From RPQJ01 sp963706755 (GTDB lineage Bacteria; Pseudomonadota; Gammaproteobacteria; Steroidobacterales; Steroidobacteraceae): a stretch of 64,000 nt of DNA. Positions 22,498-30,401 of this stretch are shown piece after piece. Both the position numbers and the translations under genes were made by a program. Where the stretch lies: contig CAVPNH010000008.1 of the NCBI GenBank assembly GCA_963706755.1, positions 248,001 through 312,000 on the forward strand, given 5' to 3'. Positions within the stretch are counted from its first letter, which is position 1, and each line of letters opens with the position of its first letter. A model generated the notes under the pieces. The model ran no database searches and was not told the origin of the DNA. It saw only the letters and a list, made by a program, of their open reading frames with translations.

Positions 22498-23208
22498 ATG
22501 CCGCTCACGATCGAAGTCTTCGACGACGCCGAAGCCGTGGCCCGCGCGGCCTCCGACTTCATCGCGGTGGAGTCCCGCAGCTGTGTCGCTGCGCGGGGTC
22601 GCTTCACGATGGCAGTGAGCGGAGGCCGCACGCCGTGGCTCATGCTGCGCGCGCTCGCGGAAGAGGATCTGCCGTGGGCGGGCGTTCACGTGATGCAGGT
22701 GGACGAGCGGGTGGCGCCGGATGGCGACCCCGACCGCAACCTGACACACCTGCGCGAGTCCTTCCTCAAGCACGTTCCGCTGCGGCCCGACCAGGTCCAC
22801 GCCATGCCGGTCGAGGCCACGGACCTCGAAGCGGCGGCGCACGCCTACGCCCACGAATTGAGGGCCGTGGCCGGCGAACCGCCGGTGCTCGACCTGGTCC
22901 TCCTCGGGCTCGGGTCCGACGGGCACACGGCCTCGCTCGTGCCGGGCGACCCGTCGCTCGGGGTCACGGATCCAGACGTCGCGCTCGCGGGACCTTACCA
23001 GGGTCGGCGGCGCATGACACTCACCTATCCCGTGATCGACCGCGCACGCCGCGTGCTCTGGGTAGTTACGGGCGCGGAGAAGTCGGACATGCTGCGACGC
23101 CTGTGCGACGGCGATCTGTCGATTCCTGCCGGGCGCGTGCGCCAGGACCGGGCGCTCGTGCTTGCGGATCGCGCGGCGGCGGGCGAGCGATCGGGCGAGC
23201 TGCGATGA
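22498..23208 (+). CDS. pgl: 6-phosphogluconolactonase
   Basis: Hydrolyses 6-phosphogluconolactone, the product of Zwf. 236 residues with the signatures FTMAVSGGRTPWLMLRAL, VDERVAPDGDPDRN and LLGLGSDGHTASLVPG, which bears the catalytic Asp-Gly-His segment. It lies six bases after zwf and its stop overlaps the next start (ATGA), within the pgi operon. Confidence 0.95.
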   Translation: MPLTIEVFDDAEAVARAASDFIAVESRSCVAARGRFTMAVSGGRTPWLMLRALAEEDLPWAGVHVMQVDERVAPDGDPDRNLTHLRESFLKHVPLRPDQVHAMPVEATDLEAAAHAYAHELRAVAGEPPVLDLVLLGLGSDGHTASLVPGDPSLGVTDPDVALAGPYQGRRRMTLTYPVIDRARRVLWVVTGAEKSDMLRRLCDGDLSIPAGRVRQDRALVLADRAAAGERSGELR

Positions 23209-24026
23209 ATCTCCATATATCGTCGATGCCGAACTTGCGCGACGCGGGCGGACATCGCGCCGCCGGTGGTGCGACGATGCGCCCGGGGCTGCTGTATCGC
23301 TCTGACCACATCGCTGAACTCTCGCCGGCGGACACCTCGGCGCTTGCCGGCGTCGGCATCAAGGTCGTCTACGACCTCCGGACCGATGCCGAGCGGGCCA
23401 TGCAGCCCGGCGACTGCATTCCCGGTGCACGGCACGTCGCACTCGACCTGATGGCGGACGATCGACAGGCGGGGCCTGCGCAGCTCCTGCGGCTGCTCGA
23501 GCATCCCCGGGCAGCGAAGGCGGCACTTGGCGATGGCCGTGCAGTTGCGCTGTTCGTAGAGGGATACCGCTCGGTCGTGAAACTGCCGAGCGCGCTCGCG
23601 GGACTTCGCAGACTGTATGGTGGTCTCGCCGAGGAGAGTTCCCTCCCGGCGCTGTGTCACTGCACGACCGGAAAGGACCGCACGGGCTGGGCCTGCGCGG
23701 CATTGCAGACACTGCTCGGCGTGCCATACGAGGGGGTAATGGAGGACTTCCTCGCGAGCAACCGCTACGTCATGCCGAAGTACCGGGCGCGGGTCGAGGA
23801 GTTCGCGGCGCGCGGCGGAGACGCGGCCCTGCTGGTACCGGTGCTGAGCGTGCTGCCCGAATACCTCGAGGCCTCGTTCGACGAGATCCGCCGGACCTAT
23901 GGCTCGATCGAGGGTTACTTCGGCGAGGGCCTCGGGCTCGACGCCCGCGCGCAGCAGGCGCTGCGCGATCGATTCCTGGCGACCGACAGCGAAGTCGCCG
24001 TGCCTGGTATGCGGAGGTCTCAGTGA
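23205..24026 (+). CDS. protein-tyrosine/lipid phosphatase, IphP-like
   Basis: 273 residues of the tyrosine-phosphatase-like family that includes IphP and mycobacterial PtpB. SMPNLRDAGGHRAAGG near the N-terminus and LYRSDHIAELSPAD are typical. VYDLRTDAER is the conserved DLR segment. The P-loop CHCTTGKDRTGW near residue 152 supplies the Cys-x5-Arg active site, with an Asp-Arg pair typical of lipid/dual-specificity members. It is translationally coupled to pgl (ATGA) and to the next gene (TGATG). No signal peptide is seen, so it acts in the cytosol. Substrate unknown. Confidence 0.87.
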   Translation: MNLHISSMPNLRDAGGHRAAGGATMRPGLLYRSDHIAELSPADTSALAGVGIKVVYDLRTDAERAMQPGDCIPGARHVALDLMADDRQAGPAQLLRLLEHPRAAKAALGDGRAVALFVEGYRSVVKLPSALAGLRRLYGGLAEESSLPALCHCTTGKDRTGWACAALQTLLGVPYEGVMEDFLASNRYVMPKYRARVEEFAARGGDAALLVPVLSVLPEYLEASFDEIRRTYGSIEGYFGEGLGLDARAQQALRDRFLATDSEVAVPGMRRSQ

Positions 24027-25309
24027 TGTCGTCCTCGCGCCGGAACCTGTTCGCCTTTCTTGCGCTCGCGATCGCGGGCGCGCTGCTCTGGGCCGCGCTT
24101 GCCGCGTTGCGTCCGCTGCCCGAGCGGACGCTCACCATGGCCACAGGGGCCGAAGGCAGCGCGTACCGCGTCTACGCGGAGCGTTACCGGGCGCTGCTTG
24201 CGAAGCAGGGGGTCACGGTGCGGCTCGTGTCGACGCAAGGCGCGCTCGACAACCTCGCCAGGCTGCGCGATCCGGAGTCCGGGGTGAGCGCCGCGTTCAT
24301 ACAGGCCGGCACGACGACGGAGGAGCAGTCGCCGGGGCTCGTGGGGCTCGTGTCGCTGGGCACGATGTTCTACGAGCCGCTGTGGATCTTCTGCCGTTGC
24401 GATACCCAGGGGCTGGAGATGAAGGATGTCTTCGGCCGACACGTGTCGATCGGCCCGGTAGGTGGCGCCACCCACGACCTCGCCCTGCGGCTCATGCGGC
24501 TGAACGGGCTGGACCCGGCGAAGGTGCGGCTCGAGGAATACTCCCCCGAACGCGCGGCCGAGGAGCTCGAGCAGGGGCGCATCGATGTCGCGGTCATCGA
24601 TACCGCGTGGGATTCGCCGGCGGTACGCCGCTTGCTGGCAAACCCCGCCATCGGCCTGCGGAGTTTCGCGCGGGCAGATGCCTACGTGGCGCTGATGCCG
24701 TATCTCAGCAAGGTCGTTCTGCCGATGGGCGTGGCGAGCCTCGCGGAGAACCGGCCGCCGGGCGACGTGGTCATGATCGCGCCGAAGACGAGCCTGGTCG
24801 TGCGCGAGGACCTGCACCCGGCGCTGCAGTACCTGCTCGTCGAAGCCGCGATGAAGGTCCACGGCGGTCCTGGCATCTTCAACCGGGCCGGCGAATTCCC
24901 GGCCGCGGAAATGATGGACCTGCCGCTGAGCAGTGAAGCCATTCACCTGTATCGCAGCGGACCGAGCTTCCTCCGGCGGCACCTGCCGTTCTGGCTGGCC
25001 GAGCTCGTACAGCGCCTGCTGCTGCTCGCGCTCCCCCTGGTCGGTCTCGTCTACCCGGTCACGAGGTTCCTGCCCGAGATCTGGCGCTGGCAAATGGGCC
25101 GCCGCGTGCAGCGGATGTACCGGGAACTCCTGGCACTCGAGCGGGAAATGCGCGACTCATCGCCAGGCCCGGTAAACGAGAAGCTTCACCGGAGGCTCGA
25201 CGCGCTCGAGGCGCGCGCCCTGGGCTTGCGTCTCCCCGATTCGTTCGCGGCGGCGGGCTACGAGCTCAAGCAGAACATCCACTTCGTGCAGGAGAAGTAC
25301 CGGACCTAG
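24026..25309 (+). CDS. TAXI-family TRAP-type solute-binding protein, membrane-anchored, orphan
   Basis: 427 residues. An N-terminal membrane segment (about residues 9-29) precedes a TAXI binding domain (LTMATGAEGSAYRVYAERYRALL, ...GGATHDLALRLMRLNG). A second hydrophobic segment lies near residues 330-352 (LVQRLLLLALPLVGLVYPV). The tail is a charged helix with coiled-coil character (RVQRMYRELLALEREM). Classical TAXI proteins feed TRAP permeases, but no DctQ/DctM gene is here. It is the last gene of the pgi cluster, starting in the stop of the phosphatase. GTG 24023 is an alternative start. Confidence 0.83.
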   Translation: MSSSRRNLFAFLALAIAGALLWAALAALRPLPERTLTMATGAEGSAYRVYAERYRALLAKQGVTVRLVSTQGALDNLARLRDPESGVSAAFIQAGTTTEEQSPGLVGLVSLGTMFYEPLWIFCRCDTQGLEMKDVFGRHVSIGPVGGATHDLALRLMRLNGLDPAKVRLEEYSPERAAEELEQGRIDVAVIDTAWDSPAVRRLLANPAIGLRSFARADAYVALMPYLSKVVLPMGVASLAENRPPGDVVMIAPKTSLVVREDLHPALQYLLVEAAMKVHGGPGIFNRAGEFPAAEMMDLPLSSEAIHLYRSGPSFLRRHLPFWLAELVQRLLLLALPLVGLVYPVTRFLPEIWRWQMGRRVQRMYRELLALEREMRDSSPGPVNEKLHRRLDALEARALGLRLPDSFAAAGYELKQNIHFVQEKYRT

Positions 25310-25311
25310 CG

Positions 25312-26640
25312 TCAGCACATCCCCGCGGCAACGAGCCGCTCGTCCTGCTCCGCCTCGCTCAACTTCGGACAATGCTTCGAGAGATTGCAGAGCAGCGAGA
25401 CGAGATACGGCGCGTGCAGCCCGATCAGCAGTTTGCCGGTCGTGAGCAGCGCGACCGACGTGGCCCGCTCGGGATCGGCCCAGACGAAGTTGTTGGCGAA
25501 TCCCAGGTGCCCGAAGGCCTTGTCCGTATCGGGCCCGTACAGTCCGAAAGGCTTCGCGCCCAGCATCATGCCGGCGGAGTAGCGCAGCGGCAGCATCAGC
25601 GATCGGTCGATTTCCGGCCTGCCGACCTCGGCAATCGCGCGCCGCACGGTCAGCGGTTGGAGCACGCGCGTGCGGCCGAGCCGGCCGCCGTTCAGCAGGC
25701 ACTGGAAGAACTGCGAGCACTCGTCCGCCGTGCCCACGCCGTTGCCGGCGGGTATCACGGCACGGTAATAGCGCGGGTCGTTCGACACGTTCACCGCGTG
25801 CTCGAGCGTCGTGCCGATCGCGCGCTTCAAGTAGAAGTCGGCGCCGGCACTGAACCGCAGGCCCGAGACGTAGTTGCGCGCCACGCGGGCGAGGGCGCGG
25901 CCGCGGGCCCCGAAGTCGAGCGTGGAGAGGCCGAGGGGCTCGCTGAAGTTCTCGCGGAAGAACGTGCGGAATCCCTGGCCGGTGACCTTCTCGACGAGGT
26001 CCGCGACGACGAACCCGGACGTGAGCGCGTGATAGGCGTGGTGATGGCCCGGCTTGTCCGGTGCGGTGAGGTAGATGAGCCTCAGGATTTCCTTCGCGTC
26101 CAGCAGCAGTTCCGGTACGTCGAGGCCCTCGGTCGGGATGGAGGGAATGCCCGCCTTGTGGCACAGCAGCTGGTAGATCGTGATATTGCGCTTGCCGTTC
26201 TGGCCGAACGCCGGGACGTAGTGGCTCACCGGGTCCAGCAGGCTCAGTTCGTTGCGTTCGGACAGGAGATGCACGGTCATGGCGGCCATGGCCTTGCTCG
26301 CCGAGAATATGCACACGGGCGTATCGGGCGTCATGGGCACCAGCGGCTCGCCCTCGTCGCCCGGGCCGCCGCCCTTCGCGTAGCCGATGGCGCGCTTCAT
26401 CACGAGCTGCCCGTGGCGCCGCACCACGAGGGAGATGCCGGGGTGCATGCCTGTCGCGTAGATGTTCTCGACGCTCTTCCAGATGGCGTCGACGCCCTCG
26501 CGGGTCATGCCGACGCGCTCGGGATTGCGCTCCTCGCCCGTGGCGATCGTGGTAACGGTCGCGAGGTCACGGGGAACATCCGCGCCGTCCACCACGAGAC
26601 GGCGGAGCGGGGCGGGCAGGTATCTGATGGACGTCAGCAT
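25312..26640 (-). CDS. beta-lactamase-fold serine hydrolase
   Basis: 442 residues of the class C beta-lactamase/EstB esterase family. The nucleophile motif is FSASKAMAAM (SxxK) near residue 115, and YHALTSGFVVADLVEKVTGQ supplies the conserved Tyr. HLGFANNFVWADPE near the C-terminus replaces the KTG-like element. No signal peptide is visible. Such proteins are usually carboxylesterases or peptidases rather than true lactamases. It is convergent with the TAXI gene, two bases apart, and starts next to the long inverted repeat. Confidence 0.83.
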   Translation of the reverse strand: MLTSIRYLPAPLRRLVVDGADVPRDLATVTTIATGEERNPERVGMTREGVDAIWKSVENIYATGMHPGISLVVRRHGQLVMKRAIGYAKGGGPGDEGEPLVPMTPDTPVCIFSASKAMAAMTVHLLSERNELSLLDPVSHYVPAFGQNGKRNITIYQLLCHKAGIPSIPTEGLDVPELLLDAKEILRLIYLTAPDKPGHHHAYHALTSGFVVADLVEKVTGQGFRTFFRENFSEPLGLSTLDFGARGRALARVARNYVSGLRFSAGADFYLKRAIGTTLEHAVNVSNDPRYYRAVIPAGNGVGTADECSQFFQCLLNGGRLGRTRVLQPLTVRRAIAEVGRPEIDRSLMLPLRYSAGMMLGAKPFGLYGPDTDKAFGHLGFANNFVWADPERATSVALLTTGKLLIGLHAPYLVSLLCNLSKHCPKLSEAEQDERLVAAGMC

Positions 26641-26661
26641 GAGCGGTCTCCGACTGAAAAC

Positions 26662-26777
26662 GGGGACATTCTCCTTTTCAGGAAATAGGGGACATTCCCC
26701 TATTTGCTGCTGAGCGCGTAGCTCCCGTGGCGGACACAGGGGAATGTCCCCTATTTCCTGAAAAGGAGAATGTCCCC
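26662..26777. repeat. 40-bp perfect inverted repeat with 36-bp spacer
   Basis: The left arm 26662-26701 and right arm 26738-26777 are exact reverse complements. Each arm contains the unit ggggacatt twice, once before ctccttttc and once before cccct, so the arm itself is internally repetitive. The motif resembles mobile REP-like palindromes seen in many proteobacteria, usually dispersed by tyrosine-type (RAYT) transposases. No transposase gene is in this window. The right arm provides the stop codon of the neighbouring isomerase gene. It could also fold as a strong transcriptional hairpin. Confidence 0.9.
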
Positions 26778-27376
26778 TATTTCCGTCTCAAAACCGCCTC
26801 GCGGACCAGCGTCAGGCGGTCGTTGCCGAAGTACATATCGTCGCCGACGAACATGGTCGGCGAGCCGAAGCCGCCACGGGCGATCACCTCGTCCGTGTTG
26901 GCCTTGAGATGGGCCTTGGTCTCCGGGCGCGCGATGCCTTCGAAGAAGGCCCCCGGCTCGACGCCGACCCGCTCGCAAAGCTCGCCCAGCACGGCGTCCT
27001 GCGAAATGTCGCGATCGTGGGTCCAGTACGCCTCGAAGACGGCTTGAGCGAACGGGACGAGCTTCCCCTCGGGTTCGAGCAGGATGCAGCCGCGCATCGC
27101 CTTGACGCTGTTCACCGGGAATACCGTCGGCGGAAAGTGGATCGTGAGACCTGCGAGCCGCGCCCAGTCCTGGAGGTCCTTCATCAGGTAGGCCTGCTTC
27201 GCCGGAATCCCGCGCTCCCGGAACTCGTAGACGCTTGGGTTCACGGCGTTGAAAATCCCGCCCACCAGGACCGGTCGCCAGCGGATCTCGACCCCCAGTT
27301 CGCGCGCCAGGGGCTGGATGTTGTGGAACGCGAGCCAGGTCCACGGACTCGAGCAGTCGAAGAAGAATTCGATCAT
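26777..27376 (-). CDS. 2-hydroxychromene-2-carboxylate isomerase-like, DsbA-fold (kappa GST)
   Basis: 199 residues with a thioredoxin/DsbA fold. FFFDCSSPWTWLAFHNI near residue 4 holds the catalytic Ser of kappa-class GST/HCCA isomerases, RWRPVLVGGIFNAVN follows, and GSPTMFVGDDMYFGNDRL is the C-terminal cis-Pro strand. HCCA isomerase acts in naphthalene breakdown with glutathione, but homologues occur widely without that pathway. It is divergent from a GST gene 39 bp away, consistent with a shared glutathione-related promoter region. The last residues and stop lie inside the inverted repeat, so the natural C-terminus may have been replaced. Confidence 0.85.
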   Translation of the reverse strand: MIEFFFDCSSPWTWLAFHNIQPLARELGVEIRWRPVLVGGIFNAVNPSVYEFRERGIPAKQAYLMKDLQDWARLAGLTIHFPPTVFPVNSVKAMRGCILLEPEGKLVPFAQAVFEAYWTHDRDISQDAVLGELCERVGVEPGAFFEGIARPETKAHLKANTDEVIARGGFGSPTMFVGDDMYFGNDRLTLVREAVLRRK

Positions 27377-27415
27377 GATTCCATGCTGTCAGAATGCGAG
27401 TAAGCCGTCACTACG

Positions 27416-28123
27416 ATGATTGACCTATACACCGCCGCAACTCCGAACGGCCACAAGATCTCGATCGCCCTGGAAGAACTGGGGCTGCCCTACACCGTGC
27501 AGGCGCTCGACCTCGTAAAGCTCGAGCAGCGGCGGCCCGAATTCCTGAAGATCAGCCCAAATGGGCGCATCCCGGCCATCGTGGATCGCGACTTCGACGA
27601 TTTCCCGGTCTTCGAGTCGGGCGCGATCCTCGTCTACCTCGCCGAGAAGACCGGCCGCCTGATGCCGTCCGACACCAGGGGCCGCTCGCTCGTGATGCAG
27701 TGGCTGATGTTCCAGATGGGCGGGATCGGCCCGATGATGGGCCAGGCCAACGTGTTCTTCAGGTACCTGCCGGAGAAGATCCAGGTCGCGATCGACCGCT
27801 ACCAGGGAGAGGTGCGGCGGCTGTTCGGCGTGCTGGACACGCGCCTCGCGGACCACGAGTACCTCGCGGGGGACTATTCGATTGCGGACATCGCGAACTG
27901 GGCGTGGGTGCGCACGTACCGGTGGTCGGGCGTGGACACCAGCGAGTTCGAGCACCTGACGCGGTGGAAGGCGCTGCTGGCGTCGCGGCCCGCCTGCCAG
28001 CGCGGCATAGACGTGCCCCCGCGACTGGTCCGGCCCGAGGAAGGCGAGGAGGCCGAGAAGTTCATCGAGCAAGCCCGGAAGATGGTCGAAACCGGGCGAG
28101 GCGGGAATTCGCCCGGGACCTGA
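27416..28123 (+). CDS. glutathione S-transferase, YfcG/nu-like
   Basis: 235 residues. The thioredoxin-like N-domain has YTAATPNGHKISIALEELGLPY, with the Thr/Asn pair used instead of a catalytic Tyr in YfcG-type enzymes, then NGRIPAIVD and FESGAILVYLAEKTGRL for glutathione binding. The all-helical C-domain contains QWLMFQMGGIGPMMGQANVF and EYLAGDYSIADIANWAWV. YfcG-type enzymes reduce disulfides and peroxides. It is divergent from the kappa-class isomerase and convergent with bufC. Confidence 0.9.
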   Translation: MIDLYTAATPNGHKISIALEELGLPYTVQALDLVKLEQRRPEFLKISPNGRIPAIVDRDFDDFPVFESGAILVYLAEKTGRLMPSDTRGRSLVMQWLMFQMGGIGPMMGQANVFFRYLPEKIQVAIDRYQGEVRRLFGVLDTRLADHEYLAGDYSIADIANWAWVRTYRWSGVDTSEFEHLTRWKALLASRPACQRGIDVPPRLVRPEEGEEAEKFIEQARKMVETGRGGNSPGT

Positions 28124-28165
28124 GCGCGCGCCGCGCAACGAGATCACTCGCGAAATCGACGGCGG

Positions 28166-29047
28166 TTACGAAGTCGGAGTCTCGCCCTCGCCATGCGAGT
28201 ATGCGTTTCGCGGACTGACGGCAGTCACCAGCCCGGCACCGAAGAGCCACGCGAGCGTGGCGGCGAGCCGTTCGACCGCCAGGCCGGATGCGTCCAGCGC
28301 CCGTCCGAGCGTGCGGCCAGCGGCCAGTTCCTCGACGAAACGGAACTGATCCACCGGCAACGAATGCAGTACGAGCCCGACGGCGTCGGGCGCGACCACG
28401 ACCTGCTGGGGACCCAGAGAGGGATCGACCGCGTCGCCCGGTGCTCCGGGCTGGTTGGCCTGCCACACGGACCAGACAGGAAACGCTGAACTGACCAGTT
28501 GCAGTCGGGGCTGCAGCGACAACAGCGCGTCCGCCACATCTTCGGGCGGCACACGAGCCAGCGCGTCCGCCTGTGCCGCCGGCAATGAGTCGGAAACCAG
28601 CACTTCCTCGCAGGCCCATTCGAGCCGCGCGAGGTCCGCGAGCCAGGCGTAGTCGCTGCCGGCCGCGCGCAGGCCGAGCCACTCCGGGAAGTGCATGCCA
28701 ACCCAGTGCAGGTCGCCGCTCTGCGACGGATGGTCCTGTCGGTACTCGACCGCGAGTCGCGCGAAATAGTCCTCGCCCACGCGCCGCCTGAGCACTGGAT
28801 ACGTCCGCGCGAGCGCACCCTCAAACATGGCCTGCACGTTGTTGCGGTACACCTGCACGCGCGCCGCCGGCGCGAGGCCGTCGTCCACGATGCATTCCGC
28901 GAGCGCCGTCGTGGACGCACCTGGCAGCGTGACGTCCGAGGGAAATTCCGACGCGGCCTCATTCGACCGCGGGACGCCCGCGCGCAGCGCCGACGCGAAT
29001 CGCGCCTGGAGTTCTGCCAGGGGCAACGCTTCAGGCGGCAAGGTCAC
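28166..29047 (-). CDS. bufC: BufC/HvfC-type partner protein of an MNIO enzyme (DUF2063)
   Basis: 293 residues from GTG 29047, which overlaps the end of the MNIO gene by 17 bp. The N-terminal DUF2063 region carries LAELQARFASALR and VQVYRNNVQAMFEGALARTYPVLRRRVG, a leader-recognition type domain. HPSQSGDLHWVGMHFPEWL and LARLEWACEEV follow. In known bufferin pathways this protein binds the precursor leader and works with the MNIO. The order precursor, MNIO, partner matches here. ATG 29089 would extend it with an unconserved Arg-rich stretch, so GTG is preferred. Confidence 0.85.
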   Translation of the reverse strand: MTLPPEALPLAELQARFASALRAGVPRSNEAASEFPSDVTLPGASTTALAECIVDDGLAPAARVQVYRNNVQAMFEGALARTYPVLRRRVGEDYFARLAVEYRQDHPSQSGDLHWVGMHFPEWLGLRAAGSDYAWLADLARLEWACEEVLVSDSLPAAQADALARVPPEDVADALLSLQPRLQLVSSAFPVWSVWQANQPGAPGDAVDPSLGPQQVVVAPDAVGLVLHSLPVDQFRFVEELAAGRTLGRALDASGLAVERLAATLAWLFGAGLVTAVSPRNAYSHGEGETPTS

Positions 29048-29903
29048 GCGACCGCTCCAGGATCGTGTCGGCCTTGCGTGCCTCGGCAACGAGCACGTCG
29101 AGCGCCGGCACGTCCGTGTCCCACTCGATCAGCGTCGGCACGGGTCCGAGTCGCGCGATTGCCCGCTCGTAGAGCGACCACACCTCGGCGCAGACGGCCG
29201 ATCCGTGATCGTCGATCAGAAGGTCGCGCGTGCCGACGCAATTGCGGCGATGGCCCGCGAGGTGGATTTCCTGCACGGCTGCCGCCGGAATCGAGGCGAT
29301 GAATCGCCCGGCGTCGAGCCCGAGATTGACCGCGTTCACGTACAGGTTGTTCACGTCGAGCAGCAGTCCGCAGCCGGAGCGCTCGACGACGGCCGCCAGG
29401 AAGTCCCACTCCGTGAGCCGCGAGGCCGAGTAGGCGAAATACGAGCTCAGGTTTTCGATGAGGATCTGCCGGCCAAGGAAGTCCTGCACCTCACGCACCC
29501 GCGCCGCGAGGAGCTCGGCGGCTTCCTCCGTGTACGGCAGGGGCAGGAGGTCGTTGAAGTGTTCGCCGCCCGCGTGGCCCCAGCAGGCGTGCTCGCTCAC
29601 GAGCGCCGGCTCGAAGCGCCGGACCGCCCGCTTCACGCGCGCGAGATGTTCGCGGTCCAGCGGCGCCACCGACCCCAAGCCCAGCCCGACCCCGTGGAGG
29701 CTGTGCGGGTAATGTGCCCGCGCACGCTCGAGTGCGCGCAGCTGCGGTCCGCCGTCGTGGAAATAGTTTTCGGTGTGGACCTCGAGCCACGCGACGTCGG
29801 CTCGTCCCGCTGCCGCGTCCTCGTAGTGGGGAGCGCGCAGGCCGATCCCGGCTCGTGGCGGAATCGCCGCACTGGGGACCCGGCCCGGGCCCGCGTCCCT
29901 CAT
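29031..29903 (-). CDS. bufB: MNIO-family (DUF692) multinuclear iron oxidase for bufferin maturation
   Basis: 290 residues, TIM-barrel, from ATG 29903, seven bases after the precursor gene. Metal-ligand segments of the family are visible in order: EVHTENYFHDGG, LHGVGLGLGS, SEHACWGH, ILIENLSSYF, DVNNLYVNAVNLG, EIHLAGH and DDHGSAV. Family members use two or three iron ions to oxidise cysteines in ribosomal precursors. For bufferins the product is a thiooxazole heterocycle that binds copper. The assignment rests on sequence signatures plus gene order. Confidence 0.92.
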   Translation of the reverse strand: MRDAGPGRVPSAAIPPRAGIGLRAPHYEDAAAGRADVAWLEVHTENYFHDGGPQLRALERARAHYPHSLHGVGLGLGSVAPLDREHLARVKRAVRRFEPALVSEHACWGHAGGEHFNDLLPLPYTEEAAELLAARVREVQDFLGRQILIENLSSYFAYSASRLTEWDFLAAVVERSGCGLLLDVNNLYVNAVNLGLDAGRFIASIPAAAVQEIHLAGHRRNCVGTRDLLIDDHGSAVCAEVWSLYERAIARLGPVPTLIEWDTDVPALDVLVAEARKADTILERSRDLAA

Positions 29904-29910
29904 CGTCCGA

Positions 29911-30171
29911 TTACTTCTTCGGGGGCTGGGTAGTGCCGCCCATCTTCTCGCACTCGTCCTTGGGCATGTCCTTCCACTCGTTCGGGTCGTTGTCCTTCTT
30001 CGCCTGGCCGGCGCACGAATGTCCGTTGCCGGCACAGTCGTTCTTGCCCGCTTTGGCGACGCCGTAGCACTTACCCGATGCTGCCATGTCGTCGGCTGCG
30101 GCGCTGCTCGCAACGCCGGTGGTGAGGAAGCTGCCCACGGCAGCGGCGATGGCGATTTTCTTGAGGTCCAT
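29911..30171 (-). CDS. bufA: bufferin precursor peptide (DUF2282 type)
   Basis: 86 residues. An N-terminal Sec-type signal (MDLKKIAIAAAVGSFLTTGV) precedes a small core with four cysteines in GKCYGVAK, KNDCAGNGHSCAG and KDECEKMGG, the bufferin-1 pattern. The ribosome-binding site AGGAG lies just upstream. In characterised systems the central cysteines are oxidised by the MNIO and the exported peptide buffers copper. The precursor is expected to be periplasmic. No DoxX-type bufD gene accompanies it here. Confidence 0.92.
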   Translation of the reverse strand: MDLKKIAIAAAVGSFLTTGVASSAAADDMAASGKCYGVAKAGKNDCAGNGHSCAGQAKKDNDPNEWKDMPKDECEKMGGTTQPPKK

Positions 30172-30324
30172 GGTTCGTTCTCCTCCTGCGTGATTGATCT
30201 GCATGACCTGCGGCGTCGCTTCGGCCCTGCCAGGCTTCGAATTGCGACGCCTCGGCCAGTAGACCCGGCCGCACGCGAGGATTGTTTCACGGAATCCGGA
30301 AAAGAGCCGAGCCAGAAAAGAGAG

Positions 30325-30361
30325 GGGCCGCCAGCCGGCGTTGCACCGGCTGGCGGCCCCC
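30325..30361 (-). terminator. strong intrinsic terminator for the protease gene
   Basis: Perfect 15-bp inverted arms at 30325-30339 and 30347-30361 with a 7-nt loop. On the minus strand the stem is followed by TCTCTTTTCT, giving a rho-independent terminator 41 bp after the protease stop. It separates that gene from the bufferin operon, whose promoter should lie in 30172-30310. Confidence 0.85.
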
Positions 30362-30401
30362 AATCGATCACGGTGCCCCGGTGTCCGGGGCACCTCGGGA
30401 C

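Noticed and set aside
26641..26790. CRISPR array or transposon ends
   Set aside because: Only one inverted pair, no regular spacers, no cas or transposase gene nearby.
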